64,000 nucleotides of DNA from positions 834,501-898,500 of the forward strand of contig NZ_CP017415.1 of NCBI RefSeq assembly GCF_001753245.1. Reading direction: 5' to 3'. Position 1 is the first letter of the stretch. The number at the start of each line of letters is the position of its first letter. The translations under genes and the position numbers were made by a program. The notes under the pieces are model-generated. The model searched no databases. It was given only the letters and a program-made list of their open reading frames with translations, and was not told where the DNA came from. This DNA comes from Acidihalobacter yilgarnensis (GTDB lineage: Bacteria > Pseudomonadota > Gammaproteobacteria > DSM-5130 > Acidihalobacteraceae). This document shows positions 17,189-26,952 of the stretch, piece after piece.

Positions 17189-17866
17189 CTATTTGGCCCA
17201 TTCAATGTGCGTGTGTTGTGGCAGCAGCGCAGAGGCGAAATCTAATGTGGATTTGACGATCTGTGCTCCTTCTGGGGTCGAAATCCAGACCAGAGCACCG
17301 CAGTTGATGACCACGGTCACCCAGAAAAACACGCGAAATGAGCGTTTCCTGGATTTGTGTCTGAGTAGTTGCTGGGCAACCCAGGCACCCGGCCAGCCAC
17401 CTATCAAAGCAAACAGATGGAGTCTATTTTCAGGAGTACGCCGGCGGTTCGTTTTTGCCGCGGATTTGTCTTTTGCATAGAGCAGGAAAGTGATCGGGCT
17501 GGCGAGCAAATAGAGCCACATGATTTCATGCGTTAATTCTGCAGTTAGGGACAAAGCGACGACACAGGCAAGGAATGCCAGCGGTATGGCGATGGTGGAT
17601 AGTCGCCATCCCGCTGCGGCGCACCTCCTCAGGGAGCGACCAGAGAATTTCACATTTTCCGCACGCACGCGTCCACGCGAGTCGCCTTTAAGCTCGTACG
17701 TCACGGATGCTTTTGCAGCAGGACGTCCCTGTGTTCGATCAAAAGACGTAATGTGCACGAAAATCTGTTCGCCGCCATCGCTAGGTGTGATGAAGCCGAA
17801 GCCCTTGTCGTCGATCCAGTTCGTGATTTTACCTTTGCGGCGCATGGGTGTGTCCTGACTGGCCAT
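17189..17866 (-). CDS. Cold-shock domain / DUF1294 membrane protein
   Basis: The product has 225 aa. Residues about 8-75 are a cold-shock domain with RNP-like motifs KGFGFITP and IFVHITSF. The rest is a DUF1294 membrane part: two helices (LSTIAIPLAFLACVVALSL; MWLYLLASPITFLLYAKDK), the signature RTPENRLHLFALIGGWPGAW and HKSRKRSFRVFFWVTVVINC. CSD-DUF1294 fusions are common and uncharacterised. The start could also be the ATG at 17845, which has AGGA 7 nt upstream. Confidence 0.83.
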   Translation of the reverse strand: MASQDTPMRRKGKITNWIDDKGFGFITPSDGGEQIFVHITSFDRTQGRPAAKASVTYELKGDSRGRVRAENVKFSGRSLRRCAAAGWRLSTIAIPLAFLACVVALSLTAELTHEIMWLYLLASPITFLLYAKDKSAAKTNRRRTPENRLHLFALIGGWPGAWVAQQLLRHKSRKRSFRVFFWVTVVINCGALVWISTPEGAQIVKSTLDFASALLPQHTHIEWAK

Positions 17867-17950
17867 TTGGTCATTTATCAATATAGTCACGTTCCAAGTA
17901 GTTGCCCAGAGACCCTGTGCATGACAGTCGGGCAGGTGCTGCGGAAGCAT

Positions 17951-18471
17951 GTGCTGGTATTCTTGTCATTATATTTTCAGACCGAAGCATTCTGTCGGCA
18001 ACCGATTTCTTGTCGTGCATGGTGATGCGTCGATTAAGTGATGTCGACCGCATTGCCTATAAAACCGCGATGGGTGTAGCGGTTTGCCGGGTCGCGTATC
18101 ATCGGGCGAATTTATCTTCGATGAAGAACAGAAATTGCTGACCACATTTCCTTGCCGCGATAGGCGTTGACCAGAGGCGAAAGGTAGTGAGGTGGTAAGC
18201 GCTGAGAAGGATGATTTTCAGTCGGTCGCGACAGCATTCATAAGCCAATCGACAAAACTGTGCCTCCCTGGGGGAGGGCGCTGTAACTGCAGCTGATCAG
18301 CCAGGACATCCCGTCAGAGATGGAAATATGAAAGGATGGGCCGGATCGCCGCGCGTAAGACACCTTGCTCAGTAGAAATTCAAAATGGCGCGTTTTTTTA
18401 AAATTAAAAATTTGCGCTGCATTGAGTTGTCCGCTGGACCTTATTGTTAACCCCGGACCACAATTTAATCT
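17951..18471. other. Gene-free interval
   Basis: No credible frame was found. CCTCCC/GGGAGG forms a small hairpin near 18272-18287, and the last 130 bp are AT-rich. No RNA gene was recognised. Confidence 0.35.
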
Positions 18472-19236
18472 TTAGGTTAATGTAAAATTAACTAATTGAT
18501 CCATGCCTTTTCCTATGCGATCGGGTTTGACGCCCAGTTTCTCTGTGGGGCTCCCCAGTCTGTTAACCCAAACTGTAGGATAGCCAAACCATTTGGCACC
18601 TGCCGCATCCCATCCCGCAAAAGCCGCGAAGGCTATGTTTTCTTTAGGGAGAGCAAACGCGTCGACCCCCATTTGGTATGCCCGAGCGCTTGGTTTGTAG
18701 GCTTGGACCCTGTCAGTGCTAAGATAAAATTCAAATGCATCTCCTATATTTGAATTTTTCGCGTTGATTCTCAGCATTTCTTCAGTTAGATTTGAAAGAA
18801 AACCAAGTCGAATATTGTTTTTATTGAGTAATTCAAGGGCTGGTTCGACATCTGGCCAAGGTTTCAAGTTCAACCAAATTCCCATTAATTGTTCTTTCTT
18901 TTCTGGCGTCAAGTCGAGTTTTAGGCTTTCCGCAGAAAATATTAGGGCCTCCTCAATAACAGAATTAAAATCCTTATAATGATCGCCTGCTGTGCGTAGC
19001 CACGTATAGCCAAATATTTTGGTGAACCAGAGCTTGGCGAGTGGGTTTCCTTGCTCTGGATATAGTGTTTTGGATAATCCAAAAATTGGTCTCGGATCAA
19101 ATATAGGGAAGCCGTCAAAAGCAATGGCTTTGATGTTGTGTTTGGTTGCTGCTCGAGTTAGCGCGGAAGTGGTGAGTAAGCCTGCAGCCACACTTCCAGC
19201 CATGAGTTTGAGAAGTTGCCGGCGATCTAAAGACAT
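18472..19236 (-). CDS. Haloacid dehalogenase type II with Tat-like leader
   Basis: The product has 254 aa. The leader MSLDRRQLLKLMAGSVAAGL contains twin Arg followed by a hydrophobic core and ALTRAA, so Tat export is plausible. The HAD core keeps the nucleophile region AIAFDGFPIFD, the Ser/Asn motif GFLSNLTEE, Lys in YKPSARAYQMG and AFAGWDAAGAKWFGYPTVWVNR. (S)-2-haloacid dehalogenases hydrolyse C-halogen bonds; the closest secreted homologues are often only annotated by family. The coding sequence is clearly AT-richer than the surroundings, suggesting transfer. It stands alone. Confidence 0.82.
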   Translation of the reverse strand: MSLDRRQLLKLMAGSVAAGLLTTSALTRAATKHNIKAIAFDGFPIFDPRPIFGLSKTLYPEQGNPLAKLWFTKIFGYTWLRTAGDHYKDFNSVIEEALIFSAESLKLDLTPEKKEQLMGIWLNLKPWPDVEPALELLNKNNIRLGFLSNLTEEMLRINAKNSNIGDAFEFYLSTDRVQAYKPSARAYQMGVDAFALPKENIAFAAFAGWDAAGAKWFGYPTVWVNRLGSPTEKLGVKPDRIGKGMDQLVNFTLT

Positions 19237-19408
19237 GGGGTTTGCTCCACAAAGTTAGACTAAAAATAGCGTATACGCCTTACATAGATGCTGTTGTTTG
19301 CAACAATATTCCATGGCATCAGCGATTTCATGTCCTTCGTGTAGGTCTGATGCTTGAATTAAGCGACGGCCTAGCCGTCCATTTGAGCGAACGCAAACGC
19401 TCATTACT

Positions 19409-19804
19409 TCATGTGGCGTAAGGAGCCTTCACCACGCGTTGAGAGATCCACCATATGTTACCAAATGGATCTTTTATGCCGCCCTGCCGATCACCATACG
19501 GCATGTCGCTGACCTCCATTTCCAGAGCGCCACCGGCAGCAAGCGCCTGCACCATAGCGTTATCGGCGTCATCGACGTAGATATAGCAAGCGGTTGGCAT
19601 GGGCGCATAGCGACCGCTTGCCTCACTTGCCATAATCATGGACGTGCCGATACGAACCTGTGCGTTGGCGATACGTCCGTCTGGGCGTAGGCTGCGAAGC
19701 ACCTCGGTACCACCAAATGCTTCGACCAGGAATGTAATGAACTGATCTGCGTCCTTTACGAAAAAATAGGGCGTGACCGTGTTGAAGCTAGGCGGAATGT
19801 ACAT
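19409..19804 (-). CDS. VOC-family (glyoxalase-like) protein
   Basis: The product has 131 aa, one vicinal-oxygen-chelate module pair: VTPYFFVKDADQFITFLVEAFG and YIYVDDADNAMVQALAAGG, ending GGIKDPFGNIWWISQRV. It resembles PhnB-like members whose substrate is unknown. ATG at 19804 has GAGG upstream (a GTG at 19810 is also in frame). Confidence 0.85.
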   Translation of the reverse strand: MYIPPSFNTVTPYFFVKDADQFITFLVEAFGGTEVLRSLRPDGRIANAQVRIGTSMIMASEASGRYAPMPTACYIYVDDADNAMVQALAAGGALEMEVSDMPYGDRQGGIKDPFGNIWWISQRVVKAPYAT

Positions 19805-20442
19805 AAACACCTCGCTGCCTCGTGAGCGCGCTCACGCCGCTGTTTAGAGTCAAGGTGTGTTGGCGTGGTTGTTGTGTATGTAAAAGGTATTCCGACATAT
19901 TTTGATCGCTCTGGAGCGGCTCCTTATAGGGCATATTCAAGCTTGATCCCTCCGTCAACTTCATCCGTAACACTTAAGCTCTATCGCAAACGAAAATCAA
20001 GTGCGGGATTGATTTTTATCACGCTTAATTTTGAGGGCGTAATTTTATTTAATGCAGGATTCGTTGATTTATTGTTTATCATTTTATCTGTCTAGGCGTG
20101 TTGAAATTTTGTGTCGACAAGTGGGGTTTTTAGGTGTGGCTGTCTAGCGCTTCATTGGTTGAGTGTACGAATTTGTTAATGTCATCGAAAGAGAAAATTC
20201 TGAACTTTTTAACAAGTAGTTTTGTGATGAATGTATTTTCAGAAATATGCATGCCAATCCCATTGCTTTGCAGGGTTAATTTTGGGGTGGGTTTTATATG
20301 GATCTCATGCTCAGGCCTTATCTGTATCTGTTGCTTGTCTTTCAGTTGATGTTGATATTCAATTGTTCTTGTGGCGCTTGAATTGGGCGGCACCGAAGTT
20401 GCCCACCTCGAATGAGTCGTTAGGTCATCACTCAGTGAGCTG
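19805..20442. other. AT-rich relic interval
   Basis: The 640-bp stretch has lower GC than the backbone and only weak frames (for example 20130-20450 on the minus strand and 19865-20095 on the plus strand) with no start site or family resemblance. Proximity to an integron-type integrase remnant makes decayed cassette DNA possible, but no clear attC pair was found. Confidence 0.35.
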
Positions 20443-20790
20443 TCAGGCATTTGTGTGTCGTGAATTAAGCAAGAAAGCGGTCAATCTCTTGTTTGCTGCT
20501 CTCGCAGCAAAGAATCCTAGGGCGAGGCCTGGAAGGCTCGTAAGCCAAGGAAGGCCAACCATATTGCCGAGTAGATACGGGATTCCCAACCCGATACTGG
20601 CGAACACAACCACAAAGGTCGTCATGCTGAGTGCAATGGAGTAGAGCCCAAACAAAAGTGCTGGGAGCCAACCGAGCTTCCTCCCTAGCTGCATTGACTC
20701 CCTTCGTAGGGCCTGTGCTTCAAATGGCGCCATCAACGCAATAATCGATACGTATACGATACCAAGAGATGCCAGTGTGAAACTGTCCAT
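20443..20790 (-). CDS. Hypothetical membrane protein
   Basis: The product has 115 aa from the ATG at 20790, or 143 from 20874. Hydrophobic helices lie at FTLASLGIVYVSIIALMAPF, LGWLPALLFGLYSIALSMTTF, VVFASIGLGIPYLLGNMVG and LPGLALGFFAARAANK. No family was recognised. Hydrophobicity is consistent across the frame, which supports a real protein. It sits in the AT-rich relic zone. Confidence 0.5.
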   Translation of the reverse strand: MDSFTLASLGIVYVSIIALMAPFEAQALRRESMQLGRKLGWLPALLFGLYSIALSMTTFVVVFASIGLGIPYLLGNMVGLPWLTSLPGLALGFFAARAANKRLTAFLLNSRHTNA

Positions 20791-21229
20791 GAATGACCTA
20801 ATGATCAAGCTCAGGGGCGCTGTGCTTTTTGCGGCGTCCCTTGGAGCGCGTTGTTTGACATCTTTGCAGTCCATCGCCCGAATGTTCCTGGGGCTAATTC
20901 CTTACGGGGAACTTGGCTTCAGAGGACGCTCTTGAAGACGGGCGTAAATACAAGTCTATTCCTGGCCTGATGTGGCTCGGCGTAACGTTCATAGAGGGCG
21001 TTTTCGAAACAAATTCCATGCGGCTGAAGTTTGAGGTCGCTGGGCCGCGTGCTGATGCGGCATGTTCCTCTCAGTCTGGCACTTTTTTGCTGTCCTGGCA
21101 GAAAGGGGGCCATCCCATCAGTTCAACGTGTGATTGAGCACGGCGATGATCTGGCTATCGGTGAGATGGGGCTTCTTCATGGAACCTACTCGGGTCAGAT
21201 TACGAGAGAATTTCACTTCTGGAAACCGC
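20791..21229. other. Interval before integrase remnant
   Basis: This contains the possible 5' extension of the preceding gene (to 20874) and about 350 bp with no recognisable frame. No integrase N-terminal coding sequence was found in it. Confidence 0.35.
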
Positions 21230-21556
21230 TAATCCGTGGGGGGATTACCGTGGCAGTATGTGTTTCCCGTGGGGAGTTATTCGCTGGATACGTGCAACGG
21301 CGTCGAATGGTGTCAGCGCATCGATGCGAAATTGTTGCAGCGTGCAATGAAAAAAGCGGTGCGGGTTGCGGGTATCGTCAAGTGGGCCGCACCGCATACA
21401 CTACGCCACTTCTTTGTCACGCATTTGCCAGAGCGCGGGCAGGATATCCGCACTATTCAAGAATTGCTCGGTCACAAGGATGTGGCTACGACGATGATCT
21501 ATACCCCTGTCATGAACAAAGGCGGGCGTAGCGTGGGTAGCCCTTTGAATATGTAA
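21230..21556 (+). pseudogene. C-terminal fragment of integron-type tyrosine recombinase
   Basis: About 107 residues match the end of IntI-type integrases: [20 protein letters not shown] corresponds to the W-x-W-V-F ... DPRSG region, then [13 protein letters not shown] (Arg/His box), [20 protein letters not shown] (His and the nucleophilic Tyr) and [13 protein letters not shown]. The N-terminal half and the first catalytic Arg are absent; the frame simply emerges from unrelated sequence. It is therefore a truncated relic. It ends 34 bp before ispF. Confidence 0.75.
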
Positions 21557-21590
21557 TTCGAACACATCATTGATACTGGAGCATATGGAC

Positions 21591-22073
21591 ATGGCGGATA
21601 TTCGCATCGGCCACGGTTACGACGTTCACGCCTTCGAAGCGGGTGATTACCTGATGCTCGGCGGGGTGCGCGTGCCGCACGACCGGGCGTTCAAGGCGCA
21701 TTCGGACGGCGACGTGCTGATCCACGCGCTGTGCGATGCGTTGATCGGTGCGGCGGCGCTGGGCGACATCGGGCGACACTTCCCGGATACGGACCCGCGC
21801 TACGCGGGGGCGGATAGCCGCGCGCTGCTACGGGCGGTACTGCAGAAGTTGGTGGAGCGCGGCTGGCGCGTGGGCAACGTGGATTGCACGGTGATCGCGC
21901 AGATGCCGAAGCTGGCGCCACACATTGAGGCGATGCGCACCCACTTGGCAGCGGATCTGGCGATCGAGCCCGAGCGGGTGAACGTGAAGGCAACGACAAC
22001 CGAGCGACTGGGCTTCACCGGCCGCGAGGAGGGCGTGGCAGCGCATGCGGTGGTGCTGATCGAGCGGGGCTGA
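21591..22073 (+). CDS. ispF: 2-C-methyl-D-erythritol 2,4-cyclodiphosphate synthase
   Basis: The product has 160 aa, the normal family length. It cyclises CDP-methylerythritol 2-phosphate to MEcPP in the non-mevalonate isoprenoid pathway. [12 protein letters not shown] gives the DxH metal site, [20 protein letters not shown] the second metal/His region, and [20 protein letters not shown] the C-terminal signature. GGAG at 21578-21581 is 9 nt before the ATG at 21591, better spaced than for the ATG at 21585. The usual partner ispD is not adjacent; a recombinase relic precedes it. Confidence 0.95.
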   Translation: MADIRIGHGYDVHAFEAGDYLMLGGVRVPHDRAFKAHSDGDVLIHALCDALIGAAALGDIGRHFPDTDPRYAGADSRALLRAVLQKLVERGWRVGNVDCTVIAQMPKLAPHIEAMRTHLAADLAIEPERVNVKATTTERLGFTGREEGVAAHAVVLIERG

Positions 22074-22165
22074 GCTCGCTTGGACCCAGCCGGCCGTGCT
22101 GTGAGGGGCGGCGGATAGGCGTATACTGCACCGCTTTTCCAGCCAGGATTTCCGAGGGACGGCCG

Positions 22166-23422
22166 ATGTTTTCGATTCATATGGGTATTGCCGGATACGA
22201 CGACGAGCTGTGGAGCTCCATCGAGGGCGAAGCCCGGCGGCAGGAAGAATATATTGAGCTGATCGCCTCGGAGAACTACGCAAGCCCCCGCGTGCTCGAG
22301 GCGCAGGGTTCGGTGCTCACCAATAAATACGCCGAAGGCTATCCGGGCAAGCGCTATTACGGCGGCTGCGAGTTCGTGGACATCGCAGAACAGCTCGCCA
22401 TCGACCGCGCCAAGCAGCTCTTCGGCGCCGATTACGCCAACGTGCAGCCGCACTCCGGCTCGCAGGCCAACGGCGCGGTCTACATGGCGCTGCTCAACCC
22501 CGGCGACACGGTGCTCGGCATGAGCCTCGCCCACGGCGGGCATTTGACCCACGGTGCCAAGGTCAGTTTCTCGGGCAAGACTTACCACGCGGTGCAATAC
22601 GGCATCGATGTCCTGACCGGTGAGATCGATTACGACGAGGTACGCCGTTTGGCGCTAGAGCACCGTCCGCGCATGATCGTAGCCGGCTTCTCAGCCTATT
22701 CGCGCATCGTCAACTGGCAACGTTTCCGCGATATCGCCGACGAGGTGGGTGCCTACCTGATGGTCGACATGGCCCACGTCGCTGGGCTGGTCGCTGCGGG
22801 CGTGTATCCCAGCCCGGTTGGGATCGCCGACGTGACCACATCGACCACGCACAAGACCCTGCGCGGCCCGCGCGGCGGCCTGATCTTGGCCAAAGCAAAC
22901 CCAGAGATCGAGAAGAAGCTCAATTCCGCGATCTTCCCCGGCACCCAGGGCGGACCGCTGATGCACGTGATCGCGGCCAAGGCGGTGGCCTTCAAGGAGG
23001 CGCTGGAACCCGGATTCAAGGACTATCAGAAGCAGGTCGTGGTGAATGCGCGGGCGATGGCGAAGGTGTTCATCGAGCGCGGCTATGACGTCGTCTCCGG
23101 CGGCACCGACAACCATCTGTTCCTGCTCAGCCTGATTACCCGAGGGCTGACCGGCAAGGATGCAGAGGCGGCACTGGAGCGTGCGCATATCACGGTGAAC
23201 AAAAACGCGGTGCCCAACGATCCGCAGAAGCCTTTCGTCACCAGCGGCCTGCGCATCGGCACCCCGGCGGCGACCACGCGCGGTTTCGGCGAGGCGGAAT
23301 GCGCATCGTTGGCCGGCTGGATGTGCGACGTACTCGATAACCTCGGAGATGAGTCGGTCGAGGCCTCGGTGCGTGAGCAGGCGATGGCGCTGTGCCGTCG
23401 CTTCCCGGTGTACGGCGAATAA
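22166..23422 (+). CDS. glyA: Serine hydroxymethyltransferase
   Basis: The product has 418 aa. It interconverts serine and glycine with tetrahydrofolate, using [37 protein letters not shown], the PLP lysine in [14 protein letters not shown] (about residue 230) and [16 protein letters not shown] are all present. A possible -10 (TATACT, 22122-22127) lies upstream. It heads the glyA-nrdR-ribD-ribE-ribBA block, the common gammaproteobacterial order. Confidence 0.97.
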   Translation: MFSIHMGIAGYDDELWSSIEGEARRQEEYIELIASENYASPRVLEAQGSVLTNKYAEGYPGKRYYGGCEFVDIAEQLAIDRAKQLFGADYANVQPHSGSQANGAVYMALLNPGDTVLGMSLAHGGHLTHGAKVSFSGKTYHAVQYGIDVLTGEIDYDEVRRLALEHRPRMIVAGFSAYSRIVNWQRFRDIADEVGAYLMVDMAHVAGLVAAGVYPSPVGIADVTTSTTHKTLRGPRGGLILAKANPEIEKKLNSAIFPGTQGGPLMHVIAAKAVAFKEALEPGFKDYQKQVVVNARAMAKVFIERGYDVVSGGTDNHLFLLSLITRGLTGKDAEAALERAHITVNKNAVPNDPQKPFVTSGLRIGTPAATTRGFGEAECASLAGWMCDVLDNLGDESVEASVREQAMALCRRFPVYGE

Positions 23423-23446
23423 GGCGCCGGACGACGCGCCGCCGCC

Positions 23447-23968
23447 GTGCGCTGCCCCTTCTGCCAGCACCCCGACACTCGGGTGATTGATTCACGGTTG
23501 TCGAATGAAGGCGACCAGGTGCGTCGTCGCCGCGAGTGTGTGGCCTGCAGCGAGCGTTTCACCACCTATGAAACCGCGGAGCTGAACCTGCCGCGCGTGA
23601 TCAAGCGCGGCGGCGCGCGAGAGCCATTCAGCGAGACCAAGTTGCGCGGTGGCATGCTGCATGCGCTGGAAAAGCGTCCGGTGCCGACCGAGCTGGTTGA
23701 GGCGGCGATCAACCGCATCAAACGCCACGTACTCGCGCAGGGCGAGCGCGAGGTGGACGCCCAACGCATCGGCGATTGGGTGATGGACGAATTGCGCGCG
23801 CTCGACGAGGTTGCCTACGTGCGCTTTGCTTCCGTTTATATGAGCTTCGAGGATGTCACGGCCTTCCGCGAGGTGATTGAACGGCTGGAGCGCGAGCCGC
23901 CACCTGCGGCGCGCGAGGATCAGATGCCATTGCTGGAAGCGGACGATCGGCCACTGGGCGGCGGCTGA
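23447..23968 (+). CDS. nrdR: Transcriptional repressor NrdR
   Basis: The product has 173 aa with a GTG start. The N-terminal zinc ribbon has CPFC (3-6) and CVAC (about 31-34); the ATP-cone domain (about 49-139) follows with [20 protein letters not shown]. NrdR senses dATP/ATP and represses ribonucleotide reductase operons by binding NrdR boxes. It is slightly longer than E. coli NrdR because of a Pro/Glu-rich C-terminal tail. It lies 24 bp after glyA and 4 bp before ribD. Confidence 0.95.
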   Translation: MRCPFCQHPDTRVIDSRLSNEGDQVRRRRECVACSERFTTYETAELNLPRVIKRGGAREPFSETKLRGGMLHALEKRPVPTELVEAAINRIKRHVLAQGEREVDAQRIGDWVMDELRALDEVAYVRFASVYMSFEDVTAFREVIERLEREPPPAAREDQMPLLEADDRPLGGG

Positions 23969-23972
23969 GCAC

Positions 23973-25103
23973 ATGCCCTTCACACCTGCCGATGCTGAAT
24001 ACATGAGCCGGGCGCTGCGCTTGGCGCGGCGAGGCCTATATACCACCCACCCGAACCCGCGTGTCGGCTGCGTGCTGGTGCGCGACGGAGTCGTGGTCGG
24101 GGAGGGTTTTCACGCACGTGCAGGCGAACCGCATGCGGAGGCGCATGCCTTGCGCATCGCCGGTTCGCAGGCGCGCGGCGCCACGGCCTATGTGTCGCTG
24201 GAACCCTGCTGTCATCACGGGCGTACACCGCCCTGCGCGGACGCGTTGATCGAGGCGGGGGTGACGCGTGTGGTTGCGGCCATGCGTGATCCGAATCCAT
24301 TGGTCGCCGGGCGTGGGCTCGCACAGCTGTCGGCAGCCGGTATCGAAGTGTCCAGCGGGTTGCTGGAAAGCTCGGCGCAGGCAATCAACCCTGGCTTTAT
24401 TAATCGCATGACGCGCGGCGTGCCCTGGGTGCGCGTGAAGAGCGCGATGAGTCTGGATGCCTGCACCGCGCTCGCCACTGGCGAGAGCCGCTGGATCACT
24501 GGCGCCGCCGCGCGCCAGGACGTGCAGCGTTGGCGCGCGCGGGCGGATGCGGTGCTCACTGGCGTCGACACGGTGCTGGCCGACGATCCGAGCCTGAATG
24601 TGCGCCTCGAAGCCGCCGACTTGGGCATCGACGGGATCGTGGCGCAGCCGTTGCGGGTGATACTCGACAGCGATCTGCGCGTGTCGCCCGAGGCCCGATT
24701 GTTTCGCCTGCCGGGACAAGTGCTGGTGATCGCCGCGGAGGGCCGGGTGTCGCCGGCGACACGGAAAACCCTGGAGTCGCGCGGGGCCGAGGTCGCCAGC
24801 GTCCCGGCGGCGAAGGTCGGGCGGGGTCTGGATTTGCCCGAGGTGCTGCGTCTGCTCGCACGGCGCGGTATCAACGAGATACACGTGGAGGCGGGCGCCA
24901 CGCTGGCCGGTGCGCTGGTCCGGGAAGGCTTGGCGGACGAACTGGTGATTTACGTTGCGCCGCACCTGCTGGGGGGCGGTGCGCGTGCGGTATTCGCCCT
25001 GCCGGCGCTTGAATCCATAGGTGAACGGACGCATCTGGAAATCTCCCAGGCACGCCGTGTCGGTGACGACTGGCGTTTGATTGCCCAACTGCAAAGAGAC
25101 TGA
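23973..25103 (+). CDS. ribD: Bifunctional pyrimidine deaminase/reductase RibD
   Basis: The product has 376 aa. The N-terminal deaminase (about 1-145) shows the zinc site PHAEAHAL and LEPCCHHGRTPPC; the C-terminal reductase (about 150-370) shows VRVKSAMSLDACTALATGES, RADAVLTGVDTVLADDP and HVEAGATLAGALV. It performs the second and third steps of riboflavin synthesis, deamination and then NADPH-dependent ribose reduction. ATG at 23973 comes 4 bp after nrdR, so translation is probably coupled. Confidence 0.96.
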   Translation: MPFTPADAEYMSRALRLARRGLYTTHPNPRVGCVLVRDGVVVGEGFHARAGEPHAEAHALRIAGSQARGATAYVSLEPCCHHGRTPPCADALIEAGVTRVVAAMRDPNPLVAGRGLAQLSAAGIEVSSGLLESSAQAINPGFINRMTRGVPWVRVKSAMSLDACTALATGESRWITGAAARQDVQRWRARADAVLTGVDTVLADDPSLNVRLEAADLGIDGIVAQPLRVILDSDLRVSPEARLFRLPGQVLVIAAEGRVSPATRKTLESRGAEVASVPAAKVGRGLDLPEVLRLLARRGINEIHVEAGATLAGALVREGLADELVIYVAPHLLGGGARAVFALPALESIGERTHLEISQARRVGDDWRLIAQLQRD

Positions 25104-25107
25104 CGGT

Positions 25108-25773
25108 ATGTTCACAGGCATTATCGAAGCGGTCGGCTCGCTGCGCCGTGTGACGCCGCGCGGCGGCGATGCTCGCCTGGTCATCGACGTGGCTGGGCTG
25201 GACCTTACCGACGCGTCGGTCGGCGACAGCATCGCGGTCAACGGCGTCTGTCTGACGGCTGTCGAGTTGCAATCGGGGGCCTTCGCGGCCGACGTTTCGG
25301 CCGAGACATTGTCACGCAGCACCCTGGGTGCGCTCGGTGTGGGCGCGTCGCTCAATCTGGAATTGGCGATGAGGCCCACGACACGACTTGGCGGGCATTT
25401 GGTCAGCGGCCACGTCGATGGTGTGGGCGAGATCGTCGAGCGTCGCGCCGATGCGCGCTCGGTACGCTTTGTGTTGCGCGCACCGGACCGACTTGCACGC
25501 TATATCGCGGAAAAAGGCTCAATCTGCGTCGATGGCATCAGCCTGACCGTGAATGACGTGGATGGTGCGCGCTTCGACATCAATATCGTCCCGCATACGC
25601 TGGAAAAGACCACCCTCGGACAGGCCCGTGTCGGTCAGTCGGTGAACCTGGAGGTGGATGTCATCGCACGTTACCTGGAACGACTGCTACTGGGCGATGG
25701 CGCGGCCCGAGAGGGTGGCGCCATCACGCGCGAATTACTGGCCAGACATGGCTATCTGACGGACACGGACTGA
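25108..25773 (+). CDS. ribE: Riboflavin synthase alpha subunit
   Basis: The product has 221 aa and two tandem lumazine-binding repeats, starting at MFTGIIEAVGSL and at LGGHLVSGHVDGVGEIVE. It dismutates two 6,7-dimethyl-8-ribityllumazine molecules to riboflavin. The catalytic N-terminus MFTGI and the NGVCLT / DGISLT motifs of the two halves are intact. It follows ribD by 4 bp and precedes ribBA by 10 bp. Confidence 0.96.
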   Translation: MFTGIIEAVGSLRRVTPRGGDARLVIDVAGLDLTDASVGDSIAVNGVCLTAVELQSGAFAADVSAETLSRSTLGALGVGASLNLELAMRPTTRLGGHLVSGHVDGVGEIVERRADARSVRFVLRAPDRLARYIAEKGSICVDGISLTVNDVDGARFDINIVPHTLEKTTLGQARVGQSVNLEVDVIARYLERLLLGDGAAREGGAITRELLARHGYLTDTD

Positions 25774-25783
25774 AGGCAGCGCA

Positions 25784-26896
25784 ATGGCCCTGAATAGTAT
25801 CGATGAAATCCTGGACGACCTGCGCCAGGGCAAAATGGTCGTCATCATGGACGACGAGGATCGCGAGAACGAGGGCGATTTGCTGATGGTGGCTTCGCTG
25901 GTGCGACCGGAAGACATCAACTTCATGGCGCGTTATGGTCGCGGGCTGATCTGCCTACCGATGACGCGCGAGCGTTGCCGGCAACTCAACCTGCCGCTGA
26001 TGGTGGCGAGCACGGGTGACCAGCACGGCACCAATTTCACCTTGTCCATTGAGGCCGCCGAGGGCGTGACCACCGGTATCTCGGCCTATGATCGTGCGCA
26101 TACCGTACGCATGGCCGTAGCGCCTAACGCGCAACCCCTGGACATCGTGCAGCCGGGCCACATCTTTCCGCTGATGGCGCAGCCCGGCGGTGTGCTAACC
26201 CGTGCCGGGCACACCGAGGCGGGCGTGGATCTCGCGCGTCTGGCCGGTTTCGAGCCGGCGGCAGTGATCGTCGAAGTGCTCAACGAGGACGGCAGCATGG
26301 CACGCCGCCCGGACCTCGAACGCATTGCGGCCGAACACGGCCTCAAAATCGGTACCATCGAGGATCTGATCCGTTATCGTCTGGCGAACGAACACACCAT
26401 CGAGCGCGTCGCCGAGACGGCAGTAGAGACCGAATTCGGCGAATTCACGCTGACGGCCTATCAGGAGTTGGGCAGCCGTGCCGTGCACATGGCATTGAGC
26501 CGAGGCAGCATTCATCCCGACGAATCGACGCTGGTGCGCGTGCATGTGACCGACGCCATCAACGACCGCATCCCATTCACCACCTCGCCATTGGGTTGGC
26601 CGCTGCGCGACGCACTGCGGCGGGTGGGTACTGAGGGCGGTGTGGTGGTTGTGTTGTGTCATCCAGAAGATCCGCGCGAAATGGTCAAGCGTATTCGCAG
26701 TCTTGGCCTACAGGGGGTCGATACCGCGTCGACAGAGGAGAAGCCAGCTACTCCGCAGGAGTTGCGGACCTATGGCATCGGTGCGCAGATATTGCGCGAT
26801 CTGGGTGTCAGGCGCATGTGTCTGCTGAGTGCGCCCAAGCGCATGCATGGCCTTGGCGGCTTCGGTCTGGAAGTGACGGAATATGTCGGCGCCTGA
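25784..26896 (+). CDS. ribBA: 3,4-DHBP synthase with degenerate GTP cyclohydrolase II domain
   Basis: The product has 370 aa. Residues about 1-205 are a complete 3,4-dihydroxy-2-butanone 4-phosphate synthase: [23 protein letters not shown] and [14 protein letters not shown]. Residues about 210-370 have the GTP cyclohydrolase II fold outline but lack the zinc cysteines expected in the SECLTGD..RCDCG block (here [20 protein letters not shown]) and the RQEGRGIGL motif (here [13 protein letters not shown]). The end, [19 protein letters not shown], is typical of such degenerate domains. Only the DHBP synthase step should be active, so a separate ribA is expected elsewhere. Confidence 0.92.
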   Translation: MALNSIDEILDDLRQGKMVVIMDDEDRENEGDLLMVASLVRPEDINFMARYGRGLICLPMTRERCRQLNLPLMVASTGDQHGTNFTLSIEAAEGVTTGISAYDRAHTVRMAVAPNAQPLDIVQPGHIFPLMAQPGGVLTRAGHTEAGVDLARLAGFEPAAVIVEVLNEDGSMARRPDLERIAAEHGLKIGTIEDLIRYRLANEHTIERVAETAVETEFGEFTLTAYQELGSRAVHMALSRGSIHPDESTLVRVHVTDAINDRIPFTTSPLGWPLRDALRRVGTEGGVVVVLCHPEDPREMVKRIRSLGLQGVDTASTEEKPATPQELRTYGIGAQILRDLGVRRMCLLSAPKRMHGLGGFGLEVTEYVGA

Positions 26897-26907
26897 GGTC
26901 GTCGCTA

Positions 26908-26946
26908 CGCTACGATCCGGGCCGATGGTTGCCCCGGACCGTAGCG
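26908..26946. terminator. Hairpin between convergent ribBA and porin genes
   Basis: CGCTACG-A-TCCGGG pairs with CCCGGA-C-CGTAGCG (13 of 14 pairs) around an 11-nt loop. It lies 11 bp after the ribBA stop and 6 bp before the end of the opposing porin gene, so it is placed to stop both transcripts; no T-tract is present. Confidence 0.6.
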
Positions 26947-26952
26947 TCCCCA

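Noticed and set aside
20130-20450. 106-codon minus-strand frame in the AT-rich zone
   Set aside because: No start site or family resemblance, and an alternative frame on the plus strand covers the same DNA; evidence is too weak for a gene call.
19805-21235. attC sites of a cassette array
   Set aside because: A single GTTAGGT box is seen, but no complementary RYYYAAC partner at suitable distance.
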